Of a stretch of 64,000 bases of DNA, positions 44,858 to 56,991 are shown in pieces. Each line of letters begins with the position of its first letter. Position 1 is the first letter of the stretch. The DNA comes from Ligustrum vulgare. Taxonomy: Eukaryota > Streptophyta > Magnoliopsida > Lamiales > Oleaceae. Location of the stretch: NCBI GenBank assembly GCA_963555705.1, contig OY743183.1:47915466-47979465 (forward strand), written 5' to 3'. The position numbers were made by a program, and so were the translations under genes. The notes beneath the pieces were generated by a model. That model was not told the DNA's origin and did no database searches. It worked only from the letters and a program-made list of their open reading frames with translations.

Positions 44858-47800
44858 ATGGGAGCAATGTCGACAGATGAGAAAATATCCAAAATTGACA
44901 AATTTGATGGTTCAAATTTTGGATTTTGGAAAATGCAAATGGAGGACTATCTGTAGCAGAAGGATCTATACAAGCCACTAAAAGAAAAGCCAGAAGATAT
45001 AAGCCAGGGGGATTGGGAGTTGCTTGATCGAAAAGCACTCGGCACAATCAGGCTGACGTTGTCAAAATCTGTAGCCTTCAACATAAAAAATGAGAAGACG
45101 ACAGAGTCTCTCATGGCAGCCCTTTCTAGCATGTACGAATAGCCATCTGCAGCAAATAAAGTCCACTTAATTAAAAAGCTGTTCAATATGAAGATGGCCG
45201 AAGGCGGAAGATATGGGGAGCACCTAAATGAATTCAATGAAGTGACGGACCAGCTAAACACAGTCGAAATCACTTTTAGTGATGAAGTTCGAGCTCTGTT
45301 AATTCTTGGGCAGTTGCCAGACAGCTGGAATGGTACAGTCACAGCAATTAGTGGCTCTGCCGGAAAGTCAAAATTGAAGTTCGATGATGTCGTAAGCATG
45401 ATCTTAACGGAGGAGATCAGACGACAATCAGAAGGTGCCTCAACTTCAGAATCGGCATTGAACGTGGAAAGCAGAGGCAGAAATTCTAACAGAGGAAATG
45501 GGCGGGGCAATGGCAAATTCAGAAGTGGAAGATCAAGATCCAGAAATCCAAACAATTCCAACAAAACTAAGGTTGTGGAATGTTGGAAGTGTGGGAAGAC
45601 CGGTCATTACAAAAATCAGTGCACAGCACCTCCAAAAGAAAAGGAGGACAGGACAGAAGTCAATGTTGTGGAAGAGGAAGCGGACGATGCTTTGATATGC
45701 TCTTTGGAGAGAAAAACGGAATACTGGGTGATTGATTCCGGAGCATCTTTTCATGCTACCTCAAACAAGGAGTTTTTTGTAAACTATACGCGGGGTGATT
45801 TTGGTAGAGTCTATCTCGGTAATGATCAACCGTGTGACGTGGTCGGAAAGGGTGATGTACAGATCAAGATCAATGGATCTGTGTGGAAGCTGAAGGACGT
45901 GAGACATATCCCAGAATTGAGGAAGAACTTGATCTCCGTCAAGCAATTGTCGGGAGAAGGACATGTCACCACCTTCTCTGGTGATAACTGGAAGATCACC
46001 AAGGGCGCCATGATTATCGCTCGAGGCAAGGATACTGGCACCCTCTATACAACGGCGGATGCTTGTGTGACAATTATAGTTGCTGAAAGCAAGGAGGGCC
46101 CAAACTTGTGGCACCAGAGACTTGGGCATATGAGTCAGAAGGGACTCAAGTATATGCATGCAAAGGGGAAACTACCAGAGCTTCAGTCTACTGATATAGA
46201 CTTATGCGAGAGTTGCATCTTTGGGAAGCAAACCAGGGTGAGTTTCAACACTAGTGGTAGAACTCGGAAGCGAGAGAAGCTTGAGTTAGTCCACACAGAC
46301 GTTTGGGGACCAACCGCAGTTTCATCTATTGGCGGAAAGTCATACTTTGTGACTTTCATTGATGACCACTCGAGAAAAGTGTGGGTTTATTTCTTGAGAC
46401 ACAAGTCCGAAGTATTCGATGTGTTCAAGAAATGGAAAGCCATGGTGGAAAATGAAACAGGATTGCGAGTAAAGAAGCTGAGGTCCGACAACGGAGGAGA
46501 ATATACAGATATGGCGTTCAAGAAGTTCTGTTACCAGAATGGCATCAAAATGGAGAGGACGTTGCCAGGGACTCCACAGCAAAATGGAGTTGCAGAACGT
46601 ATGAACCGGACATTAACGGAGAGAGCCAGAAGCATGAGGTTACATGCAGGCTTGCCCAAACAGTTTTGGGCAGAAGCAGTCAACACAGCGGTGTACTTGA
46701 TCAATCGAGGACCCTCGGTACCGTTGGAGTATAGGATACCGGAGGAAGTATGGAGCGGAAAAGAAATAAAACTTTCCCACTTGAAAGTTTTTGGATGTGT
46801 TGCATATGCACATATTAGTGATCAGGCAAGGGGCAAGTTAGATCCCAAATCACTAAAGTGCACATTCATTGGATATGGCGGAGATGAGTTCGGCTACCGC
46901 TTATGGGATGACCAGAACAGAAAGGTCATCAGAAGCAGGGATGTCATATTCAACGAGAAGGTTATGTACAAGGACAGAAATGCAGTGCAGTCCGATGACA
47001 TAGTACATGATGATCCAACATATGTTGAGTTGGATGATGCTCCAGAAAGTAGTACGTCGTAGCAGACAGAGGAGGATCTGTAGTTACAGGAGCCTGTTCT
47101 AGAGACTGATGCATCATAGTCTCCAGTCCCTGTTCTTAGAAGGTCAACCAGACCTCATGTTCCAAATAGAAAGTACATGAGCTACATGTTACTTACTGAT
47201 GCAGGTGAACCTGAATGCTATCATGAGGCATGTCAGGTCGGTGATTCTGGCAAGTGGGAGCTTGCAATGAAAGATGAGATAAAGTCTCTCATCTCTAACC
47301 AGACGTGGGAACTAGCCGAGTTACCTACAGGAAAGAGAGCTCTACACAATAAGTGGGTGTACAGAATCAAGGAGGAACATGATGGATCAAAGAGATACAA
47401 GGCGAGGTTGGTGGTCAAAGGTTTCCAGCAGAAAGAAGGAATTGACTACACGGAAATATTTTCGCCAGTTGTGAAGCTGACAACAATCAGATCAGTCTTG
47501 AGTATTGTTGCAGCAGAGGGTTTGCACTTGGAGCAGTTAGATGTAAAAACTGCTTTCCTCCATGGTGACCTTGAGGAGGAAATATATATGCAGCAGCCAG
47601 AAGGCTTCTCAGTCAAAGGAAAAGAGAAGCTCGTTTGCAAATTGAAGAAGAGCCTGTATGGCTTAAAGCAAGCCCCGAGACAGTGGTACAAGAAGTTCGA
47701 CGGATTTATGCAGAAAAATGGCTACTTCAAATGTAATGCTGACCATTGTTGCTACTTCAGGAGATTCGAGTCCAGTTATATAATTTTGCTACTTTATGTC

Positions 47801-48757
47801 GATGATATGTTAGTAGCAGGCTCAGATATGGACGAAATCAAGAAGTTAAAGATGCAGCTGTCAGCAGAATTCGAAATGAAGGACTTGGGTGCAGCGAAGC
47901 AGATTCTCGGAATGAGGATTTTCAGAGATAAGCAGAAGGGTATCTTGCAGTTATCTCAGGCCAAGTACATTAGTCAAGTCCTGCAGAGATTTAACATGTG
48001 CAGTGCGAAGGCTGTCAGCACGCCACTAGCTAATCACTTCCGTCTATCTAGTGATCAGAGTCCTAAGACAGAGGACGAAATAAACTTCATGGCTAAAATA
48101 CCATATGCCTCAGCCATTGGAAGTTTGATGTATGCCATGGTTTGTACCAGACCAGATATTGCTCATGCAGTGGGAGTTGTGAGCAGGTTTATGGCAAATC
48201 CAGGAAAGCAGCATTGGGAAGCAGTAAAGTGGATATTAAGATATCTACGGTGAACTACTGATAGATGCTTATGCTTTGGACGAGGCGAGGTGACTCTACA
48301 AGGCTTTGTAGATGCAGATTTTGCTGGCGAGGTAGATCGCAGGAGAAGTACTACTGGTTATGTTTTCACAGTAGGTACTACTGCAGTTAGCTGGATTTCG
48401 CAGATACAGAAGATTGTTGCTCTATCCACTACAGAAGCAGAGTACGTGGCAGTAACCGAGGCTAGCAAAGAAATGATCTGGTTACAGGGTTTGTTGGCAG
48501 AATTGGGATTCAGTCAGGAGAAGAATGTTATGCACAGTGATAGTCAGAGTGCGATACATCTGGCAAAGAATTCAGCATTTCATTCTAGAACCAAGCACAT
48601 TGGACTCCGTTATCACTTCATCAGGTCTCTTCTAGAGGATGAAGTATTAACACTAGAGAAGATCCAGGGTAGCAAGAACTCAGCCGACATGATGACCAAG
48701 ACAGTAACAAAGGAAAAATTGGAGCTGTGCTCAGCTTCAATTGGTCTTCTGAAGTGA
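44858..48757 (+). pseudogene. Copia gag-pol polyprotein in one frame with six internal stops
   Basis: A single frame of 1300 codons runs from ATG 44858 to the stop at 48755-48757 without any indel. Domains in order: gag start KFDGSNFGFWKMQM, UBN2 region, zinc knuckle CWKCGKTGHYKNQC (45581), protease DSGAS (about 45734), gag-pre-integrase LWHQRLGHMS, integrase with FIDDHSRKVWVYF, RSDNGGEYTD and NGVAERMNRTL, reverse transcriptase YVDDM (about 47795), RNase H DADFAGE and STTEAEY. In-frame stops: TAG at 44954, 45140, 47060, 47081 and 47117, and TGA at 48251. All catalytic motifs remain readable. As it stands the element cannot make its full protein unless stops are read through. Confidence 0.93.
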
Positions 48758-48848
48758 AGACAAAGGAAATGACTCACACCATATTTCACAAGGAGTTGCA
48801 AGAAGGAGATATCTCAGGGGAAGCCACATTTGTCCCCAAGTGGGAGAT

Positions 48849-49372
48849 TGTTGAAAAATGGAGCTAAATGTGGAAAATAAAGCCAACTTTGTTGAAATTG
48901 GCAAGCCACCATTAATAGTCCATGTTCACACCTATTTGGTAAGACACCATTAGCCTACAATCCTCATATGTTCACACCTATTTTATTCCTTCCATTGTTG
49001 ATTCTTTGTCCAAACTTTCCCTATAAATAGAGGGCAAAACCTCAATGAAAAATACACCACCAAAAATCACAACAAAGAGTGTTTGTAGAGAGCAACACAA
49101 AAGAGGCATTTCACAAAATAGGGAGAAAAGTGAGTTGGAGAGAATAGCCTTTGCATAGGCAGATAAAAATACAGTGTTGTATTTTGTACTCCTCATTTTC
49201 GAGTTAGTGAAATATATTGGTGTGGGTCCGTGGACGTAGGCAAATTGCTGAACCACGTAAATCTTTGGATTTCGTATTTGCATTTTATTTTTGCGTATTT
49301 ATATTTTCTCAGTCCAATTTATTTGTGTCACATCGATCCTGAGCGGAATTAGTTGCGTCCTAATTCCCAACA
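48849..49372 (+). repeat. 3' LTR of the young copia
   Basis: 524 bp, TGTTGAAAAATGG...TTCCCAACA, with the direct repeat TCCTA on its outer side. Confidence 0.95.
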
Positions 49373-49377
49373 TCCTA

Positions 49378-50290
49378 CCCCCCTAGAACTCTTGCATTGA
49401 ATTTTCCTAATGGTTGAACTTTGAATGGAAAGAAGTGGTATGATCTCTTTTTCCATTACATACGACGTGCTTAGCCTTCTACCTCCCCGTGTCCACTGAT
49501 GTTCCTCCTTTAGGTTCAGTTGAAGAGATCCAAGAAAAATCATAAATTCAACCATTCAATAGTCTTCCTAATCCTGCCTATTTTCCAAATAAAAAATTGA
49601 AAATTCAAAAGTTTTTGCCGGGGGTCATTTTGACAATATGGTTTCTTTCTAAAAAAAACGATAAAAAAAAGGGAGGAAATTACACTTGAAAAGGTTTTAA
49701 AAAGTAACAATCCAAAAAACAAGTTTGCAAGTTTGTAATACAACAATCAGGTGTTAATTCAACTTTAAACTACTTCATTCGTCCCATAAAGATAGACTCA
49801 TTTTTATTTATGCAAATTAAGAAAACATAATTAATATATATTTAAACTATAAATTTATTTATATTTTACCTAATTTACCTCTACATTAAATAATGGGTAA
49901 TTCATACTTGTTAATAATAATAATACATATTAAATAGTGGTATATTAGAAATTAAGACACTAACATTAACATACTCTCAACAAGGAAAGTGGTCTATATT
50001 TTGGTACAAACAAAAATAAAAAACAAGCCCGACGAAGGGAGTATTAATTTTATCAAAAGCTAGATAACTTCATTAACTTTTACAGGTGACAGTGAAACTA
50101 GATCAAGAATTCATGTACTTTGATACTATGATCCTTTCTGATTTATATAAAAATATGATTTTTAATAAATCATGATAAAATTAATGGAATGTGTGAATTA
50201 AAAATTGATAAAAGTTATAAGTACAATAAAATGTTTATTAATATAGCATTACATAGAGAAGGCTGATTGAATGTTTTCGCCTAGACCATT
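49378..50290. repeat. Diverged P450-upstream unit, right part, without a P450
   Basis: It continues the 42941-44215 homology and aligns with 18180-18895 and 56030-56740 at lower identity. Similarity ends near CTGATTGAATGTT (about 50268). After that, where the other copies have the P450 promoter and gene, unrelated AT-rich sequence follows. The P450 is absent here, either lost or never included. Confidence 0.75.
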
Positions 50291-50875
50291 CTTGTTTACC
50301 ATTCTTTTGGCTAACATCACTTGACTATTGGTTAATTGAATTGAATATACATGGGAAGAAAGATAATTTTAAATTTTCACTTCGAAATAACTCTTGACTA
50401 ACTTAATGATCAATTTAATTTGTTAAATATATAATCCATTTCTATAAAAAGCCTCGATCAATCATGTTTATTGAATATTCAAGGAAAGAACTATTATTTT
50501 AATTTTGATTATTGACTACTTTTATTTAATATACATGGGAAGATTAATGTTATTTTAATTTTTCACTGTGAAATAATTTGCGACTAACTTGAATGATAAA
50601 TTTAATTTAGTTAAATATATTATTCATTCTTATCAAACGTCTTGACCAATCGTGTTTATGCTTGCACATTTAAGAGATTGTCGGGTAGGACATTTTTTTG
50701 GTTAAAAAATAGTGTCGTCTAATGTACTGTGGATATTTGATCACAATTTCTTTTATTTTTGGCTATTGAATGAACCACACCATCTAAAAGCGTAAGTTAT
50801 TAGAAGAAAATACATTTACTTATTTATTAAATTCAGTCAACACACATCATATATGTATAGTGTATTTTTTTTTAA
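50291..50875. other. AT-rich spacer after the gene-less copy
   Basis: No gene or known element recognised. Two loosely repeated segments share ATACATGGGAAGA and AACTT-GATGATCAATTTAAT-like motifs (about 50346-50430 and 50531-50600). It ends at the truncated edge of the minus-strand copia. Confidence 0.5.
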
Positions 50876-50929
50876 TCAAAAGCTTGATGACTTCATAAAT
50901 TTTTTAATTTTTTTAATTTTTTTATAAGT

Positions 50930-53480
50930 GCGAGGTTCATGAAGAGTGGCAACAGTAGAATAACAATGATAATCACTAAGATGAGTAGGAAGGGTTCTTA
51001 CTCTAGTAGACCTACGATTTTCTGGAGTGGCAGCGGACTCGAAAGTGATAACCAGATTAGTAGATGGTGCAGACTCAAGAGGAATGAGCGATAATTGGTC
51101 ACTAGATGAGATTTCAACACCTGCATCAGACACTAAAGAAAATTCTGTACTGGGATCAGAAAATATAGTAGACGGAGACGAGGATTGTGATGGAAAAGAG
51201 TATATAGTGGTGAAGGGCTTGTGTTCCCAAAACTGAACATGACGAGAGATGCGAAGCAGATTAGCGACGGAGTCATAACATCGATAACCTTTTTGTTCAA
51301 TGCCATAACCAAGGAAACAGCAGAGACGAGATCGTGGTTCCAGTTTGGTACGATCATGAGGTAGAAGTAAGACAAAGCAAGCACAACCAAAAACTTTAAA
51401 CAAAGAATAATTTGGTACCTTTTTATGAAGGAGCTCATAAGGAAACCGATTAGATATGGTCGGGGAGGGCACTCGATTGATCATATATACAGCTGTGAGA
51501 GTAGCTTCTCCCCAAAAAGAGTCAGCGAGTGAGGCTAAGAGTAGCAGATATCGTACACTAACAAACACATGTAAATGTTTGCAATCTGCACGACCATTCT
51601 GCTGGGAGGTATATGGACATGAACGATGGGAAGAATACCGTCCTCTTTAAGAGTGTTAAGAAAGGAAACGAACGTATATTCCATAGCATTGTCGGAGCGA
51701 AAGACTTTGATTTTGCGATCAAACTGAGTTTTAATCATCTGTTTAAATTTACGAAAAATTGTGAGTAACTCAGATCTATGACGTAGAAGATAGATCCAAG
51801 TATAGAGAGAATAATCATTGATAAATATAACAAAGTAACGAGATCTACCTTTAGTAGGAGTAGGTGCAGGTCCCCATACATTAGAGTGAACACGATCAAA
51901 AGGTGCAGAAGATAAAGATTCACTATTATTGAAAAATAAAACTTTTTGTTTTCCCAATTGACAAGAGACACAGTCAAAAGTATAAAAACTAACATTGCCC
52001 AGATGACCATTAGACACTAACAACTTAACATGGGACAAAGATGTATGACCAAGGAGTGAATGCCAAAGACTGGAAGAAACAACAACTGCAAAAGGTAGGA
52101 TAGAAATTGAACAGGGAATTTGCAAGGATGAAAGCTCAAATAGGCGACCAACTTTACGCCCTATTCCAAGCAGCTGACCGATCTTCTGATCCTGCACATC
52201 ACACCCTTTATTAGAGGATTTTAAGGCAAGTCCAAGTTCAACAAGTTCTCCAACAGAAAGAAGATTGAGTGATAATTTTGGCACAAGAAATGTATCTAGA
52301 ATAGAATGAGCGAAAGTAGAGATGGAGCTAATAAGACTAACAGGCATATGGAAACCATCAGCAGTGTTAATGGATGGGACATTACTTACAGATTTCTTCC
52401 CAAAAAATAAAGAGGAGTCAGGAGTCATGTGGTTGTAATAAGCCGAGTCAATAAACTAAGAGGAAGATATACCTAAAGGGACGGTCAAGGCAGTGGAGGT
52501 ACGGGACAAAACCTAGTGAACTAGCACTTCAAGGTCAGCTGCAGTAAGAGATGTAGTGGGTGCATGAGAAGACTCAAAAATTGGTGAACTGGTCGATACC
52601 GCAGCACACTTGGGGGTAGGGGCCTTTGCCTTTTGAGCATCTCTCGCTTCCTTTCGAAAATTCGACGACCTTCTTCCTTACAATAATGATATTGACCAAC
52701 AAACTGACGTGACCTGAAAGATGAGACTGCTGCTATTGGAGGAGCAGTACTAGGTGTAATAGACATAACCAGATCAGTAGACTGAGCTCGACGAGTTTGT
52801 TGTCGTGTCTCCTTAGATATGAGCTCAGTAAGGGCAACGTTGAGAGTTGGCAGTGGAGAGCGATGAAGTAACAAGGCTCTGGTGTTTTCAAACTCATCTC
52901 GGATATGCATCATGAAGTGAATGAACTGTCGACGATCTCGATAATCAGAGAAGAATTTGGTAGAATCAGCATCCGGAAAAGATGGATCAGCCTGAGACAG
53001 CTGATCTCAGAGACTACTGACCTGAGAGTTAAAATCAGCAATAGATTGATCAGGCTCTTGATGAATCTGATACAACTTGGACTCCAACTGAAATTGCAGG
53101 ACGGCATCACTAGAGTTATTGTAATGATTTGCAAAAAAATCCCAAGCAAGTTTGGCATTTCGAAACTTCGGAAGAAAACTCTGAATCGATGGACAAGATG
53201 TATTAACGAACCATGACAAGATTTTACGGTGAATGGCCACCCATACCTCAAGACGTTTATCAAACTCTGACTGAGATTCATATTCCTCTATCGTTAGTTC
53301 AATTTTCTTCCCAGTCACAAAATTCCACGAACGACGACCAATAAGAAAGATCGACACCTGCTGAGACCAGATATTGTAGTTGGTGCCATCAAAAACAATA
53401 TCAATGAGACGAGTGGTATTGATATCATTAGCAGAAGTCATGGGTGAATGAGAAAAAATAACAACAAAGAACAAAGTCAA
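50930..53480 (-). pseudogene. Copia gag-protease-integrase fragment, minus strand
   Basis: Gag (53480 to about 52520) shows VFDGTNYNIWSQQVSIFL and the copia-gag motif SCPSIQ. A protease-like FIDSAYYNHMT lies near 52440, with a stop immediately before it. Gag-pre-integrase LWHSLLGHTSLSHV is near 52060. Integrase includes FINDYSLYTWIYLLRHRSEL and RSDNAMEYTF, a frameshift near 51600, then LADSFWGEATLTAVYMINR. The C-terminal extension ends at TLHEPRTYKK. Frames are broken at several points, so it is not functional. Confidence 0.8.
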
Positions 53481-53902
53481 AAAATGAAATCATGATGAAT
53501 CTACCCCGAATTACAAAATACTCCTCAGACCTCCAAAATTCAAAATAATCACACTGGAAGGTTAGAAATCTCCTGAAGATCACGTCATCGAAAAGATCTC
53601 TTGCGGAATGACCCTCCATGTGCTCTCATGCACCGGCAACAGAATCGGTGACGTCTCCCACTCTCACCCATGCGCCGGCGAGTGGAGCTACTGCCGGTGA
53701 AACGCGCTAGCTCCGGTTGATCGCCTCGTTGTCAGAAGTTGACCGATGGTCTCAGATTTGACTTTTCACATCGGGAAGTCCTTAAAGGCTCGGACAGATC
53801 TTGATTTTTACAGATTTTCGAGAATTCCAAATTTTCTTCAGAATTTTGAACTCTAAATTGATTTTTCACAGCGAATACACAAGTATCGAGGTTCTGATAA
53901 CA

Positions 53903-54101
53903 TGTTACGAATAAAGAACCAGAGAGAATAATAGCCTTGTATATTGAACTGTATGAAACTATACAAGGTTCATCCCTTTTTATAAGAGAAGAACGGGACT
54001 AACTACCATATATACATATTACAGGATATTCGCTATACTATAACTATAATATAGATAATATATAGAATATATGGTATAATATATTCTAATATATTATAAC
54101 A
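53903..54101 (-). repeat. 5' LTR of the minus-strand truncated copia
   Basis: 199 bp, TGTTACGAATAAAG...TATTATAACA in plus orientation, with TG/CA ends. The only LTR of this element in the window. Confidence 0.7.
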
Positions 54102-54311
54102 ATTGTTAAAGTGTTTACAAGTAAAGAGAAATTATATTTTAAGTTTAGATTGACTTATAGCTAAAAATGATTTTTGAATAGTTCATCTTGTAAGCTAAAG
54201 CCTTTTGTGCCCCTATTAATTCCATGGCCAATATGGAATTATAAAGGTGAAATTTATTGAATTGACTGCTTTGTCAATATTATAATTATTTTATTCTATT
54301 TTTATTTTATT

Positions 54312-54349
<38 letters not shown>

Positions 54350-54350
54350 C
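54102..54350. other. Spacer ending in an (AT)n run
   Basis: No gene. AT-rich, and ends in about 33 bp of alternating AT (54317-54348). Confidence 0.6.
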
Positions 54351-54486
54351 ATTCTTGACGTCAAATTTCACCTAATTAATACATTTAATCTATCAAACTG
54401 ATTTATCCAAATATTTTAATTAAAAGAATAATGCACAAGTATCAAACTCGAAAGCAGGCATATCCAAGCTATGCTGCAAAAACATA

Positions 54487-54539
<53 letters not shown>

Positions 54540-54730
54540 CATTCTTGACGTCAAATTTCAACTAATTAATACATTTAATCTATCAAACTGATTTATCCAA
54601 ATATTTTAATTAGAAGAATAATGCACAAGTATCAAACTCGAAAGCAGGCATATCCAAGCTATGCTGCAAAAACATATTCCTTGCATTTTAACAGAAAAAA
54701 ATTAATTTCCGATTAAGATGTCCCAATTTA
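54351..54730. repeat. 190-bp tandem duplication bounded by AT runs
   Basis: ATTCTTGACGTCAAATTTCA starts at 54351 and again at 54541. The two copies are nearly identical (ACC against AAC, TTAAAAG against TTAGAAG), and an (AT)n run of about 50 bp separates them. The homologous old copy at 42951 has only one and lacks part of it. Confidence 0.9.
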
Positions 54731-54893
54731 AAAAACTTGAGAATCTTTCAATTTGAGAAGCTTGCTTTGATTATGGTCATATAAGAGAGAAGAACAGATG
54801 GGATTCTTTTTCATCTAATTATTATTAATGACGCAGAACGGAACACGAAATTCAAACGAAAACCTTTGATGAAATAGAACTTGAAATCCATCA

Positions 54894-55837
54894 CGAAAAT
54901 CGAGAATAAATCTCAATAACTTTATTAAAATTTGAATGAATAATTTGTCTACAATGACCTTCTTTCATAATAGAAGGAAAACCTTAATTCTTGTAGGAAA
55001 AGGAAACTAAATAAAGAAGATAATTAAACAAATAAGGTAAACTAAATCTAACCAAATTAAATCACCCTATAAATACCCGGGTGTAAAATAAAAATCAAAA
55101 CGAAATTACGAAGATAACACTAAAGTAATAAAAAGCTATTTTGATTGCCTAAACATGCTTGAATTCTAAAAATCCATCTTATATCACATTTTGTGTGTTC
55201 GGTTCATCTCTTCGAGATAGTTACAATAGATTATGGGCCTTATACGAAATTACGAAGATAACACTAAAGTAATAAAAAGCTATTTTGACTGCCTAAAAAT
55301 GCTTGAATTCTCAAAATCCATCTTATTTCACATTTTTTGTGTTCAGTTCATCTATTCGAGATAGCTACAATAGATTATGGGCCTTAAACGGAGGTCGGAC
55401 TCCAAATATGCAAATTATGGTCGGGACCCCTTTCAATCTAGTTCTTTCTTTGATCCACTTTGCCATTTGTTCTACATCAATTAATTAATTATTTTATGCA
55501 TAAATTAAAGAAAATTAGTCTATCTGAAACAAAACTTGAATAAGGAAAATGAAAATCTTATTGAAGGAAAAACTGAGTTTCAAGTTGATAATTCAGGCCT
55601 GAACTAGTTTTAACTGAGTTTAAATTCAACGAGATGACATCTTGGACAATTGATAGGATTGAGAAATGTAAATAATTTTTCAACGAGATGAGATCTTCGA
55701 CAATTGATATATAGGATTGAGAAATGTATAGTTTTTAATCCTTCTAAGGATTACTTAGCCACTGTTTGGTAACCAGAATAAACTGGTTTATAAACCAGTT
55801 TATAGACTACACAATTTCTCACACTAATTTTTAATCA
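54894..55837. repeat. Single-copy 948-bp unit beside P450 copy B
   Basis: From CGAAAATCGAGAATAAATCTC to TTTTTAATCA this is one unit with the 144-bp subrepeat but without tandem copies. Left of about 55230 it is closer to the 43-kb form (AATAACTTTATT, AAATAAAGAAGATAA). From 55235 on (GGCCTTATACGAAATT) it is close to the array-2 end at 17393. ATCA precedes the unit (54890-54893) and closes it (55834-55837). Confidence 0.85.
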
Positions 55838-55917
55838 CATATATTTTTTCTCTCTAATTTTCAACCATTATTTTTACCTCAAAACCATAAATAAATCAGT
55901 TTATAAACCAAACAGTG

Positions 55918-56901
55918 TTACGTTTTATTAAAATTCTTTTACCTCGAACAACTTTATTAATATATTAAAAAAAGAAGTCGAATGTTATTTACTAAAAGCT
56001 CTGCAGATGGAAAATGGCTCCTACCCCGGGCCCCCTAGAACTCTTGCATTGAAGCTTCCTAGTAGTTGAAATTTGAATGGAAAGAATTCGTATGAACCTA
56101 TTTTCCAAATAAAAAAATTTAAACTTTAGAAGTTTTGCGGGGGTCATTTTGACAATATGGTTTATTTCCCCCACAAAAAAAATAAATAAATAATAATAAA
56201 TAAATAAATTTGAACAGGTTTTAATAATTAACAATTCATAAAACAAGTTTGTAAGTTTGTAGTACAACAATTAGGTTTTAATTCAACTTTAAAATACTCC
56301 ATCCATCCCATAAAGATAGTCTCATTTATAATTTTACAGAGATTAAGAAAATATAATTACTATATGTTAGAACTATAAATTTACTTACATTTTACGTGAT
56401 ATACCCCTACGTTGAATATTGAGTAATTCATATTTGTTAATGATAACATTAACATACTCTCAATAAGAAAAATTGTCTATAATTTGGGACAAATAAAATG
56501 AAAAAGAGTATATTTTTATGAGACGGATGGAGTATTAAATAATAATATTTTATCAAAAGCTAGATAACTTCATTAACTTTTACAGGTGATGGTGAAACTA
56601 GAATAAGATGTTCGTGTACTTTGATACTATTAATGATAAATCATGATAAAATTAATGGAATGTGTGAATGTCAAAATTGATAAAAGTCATACGTACCATA
56701 AAATGTTTATTAATATAGCATTACATATAGAAGTCTGATTGAATGTTCTGGCCAAGAAGATCCTCGTTAGAGTAAGTTGATTAATAAGACATAGGTGTTC
56801 TTTTAATAATTAATTTATCAATATTGATATGGCTTAGGGCGAGCGCTGAAATTTCTTTGAAGCTTATCTAAATATTCACAAAATTTGGGTTTTTTTCTGC
56901 T
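55918..56901. other. P450 copy B upstream intergenic region
   Basis: No gene. It matches the region upstream of copy A almost base for base, including the Stowaway-like MITE (about 56295-56537). The site used by the CACTA element in the first flank copy is intact here (AATTGTCTATAATTT at about 56470). Confidence 0.8.
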
Positions 56902-56909
56902 TATAAATA
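56902..56909 (+). promoter_or_regulatory. TATA box of P450 copy B
   Basis: TATAAATA, 82 bp from its last base to the ATG at 56992; the surrounding promoter matches copy A. Confidence 0.65.
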
Positions 56910-56991
56910 CGGGGATATGTATTGCAAGATTCATATCTGAATTACTTTGAATTATAATATTCTTCAGTAGTGCCTTAATTATCCCTCTTCC

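Larger units (their letters stand above)
44216..49372 (+). mobile_element. Young Ty1/copia element, 5157 bp, near-identical LTRs
   Basis: It is flanked by TCCTA (44211-44215 and 49373-49377). The two 524-bp LTRs differ at two positions by eye, which indicates a recent insertion. The primer site is TTGGTATCAGAGC at 44741-44753, and a purine-rich tract (AAGTGGGAGAT) precedes the 3' LTR. One polyprotein frame fills the interior. The insertion splits the old P450-upstream copy. Confidence 0.96.
50876..54101 (-). mobile_element. Truncated copia element, minus strand (LTR, gag, protease, integrase)
   Basis: The 199-bp LTR at 53903-54101 (TGTTACGAAT...TTATAACA) is followed on the minus strand by a primer site TTATCAGAACC. 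Gag and integrase coding follow downwards. Coding homology ends around 50930-50940, before the reverse transcriptase, and no second LTR is present. A deletion or a break removed the 3' half. Confidence 0.8.

Noticed and set aside
44947..45564. 205-codon minus-strand frame over the copia gag
   Set aside because: Antisense shadow of the gag-pol frame, which has clear domains on the plus strand.
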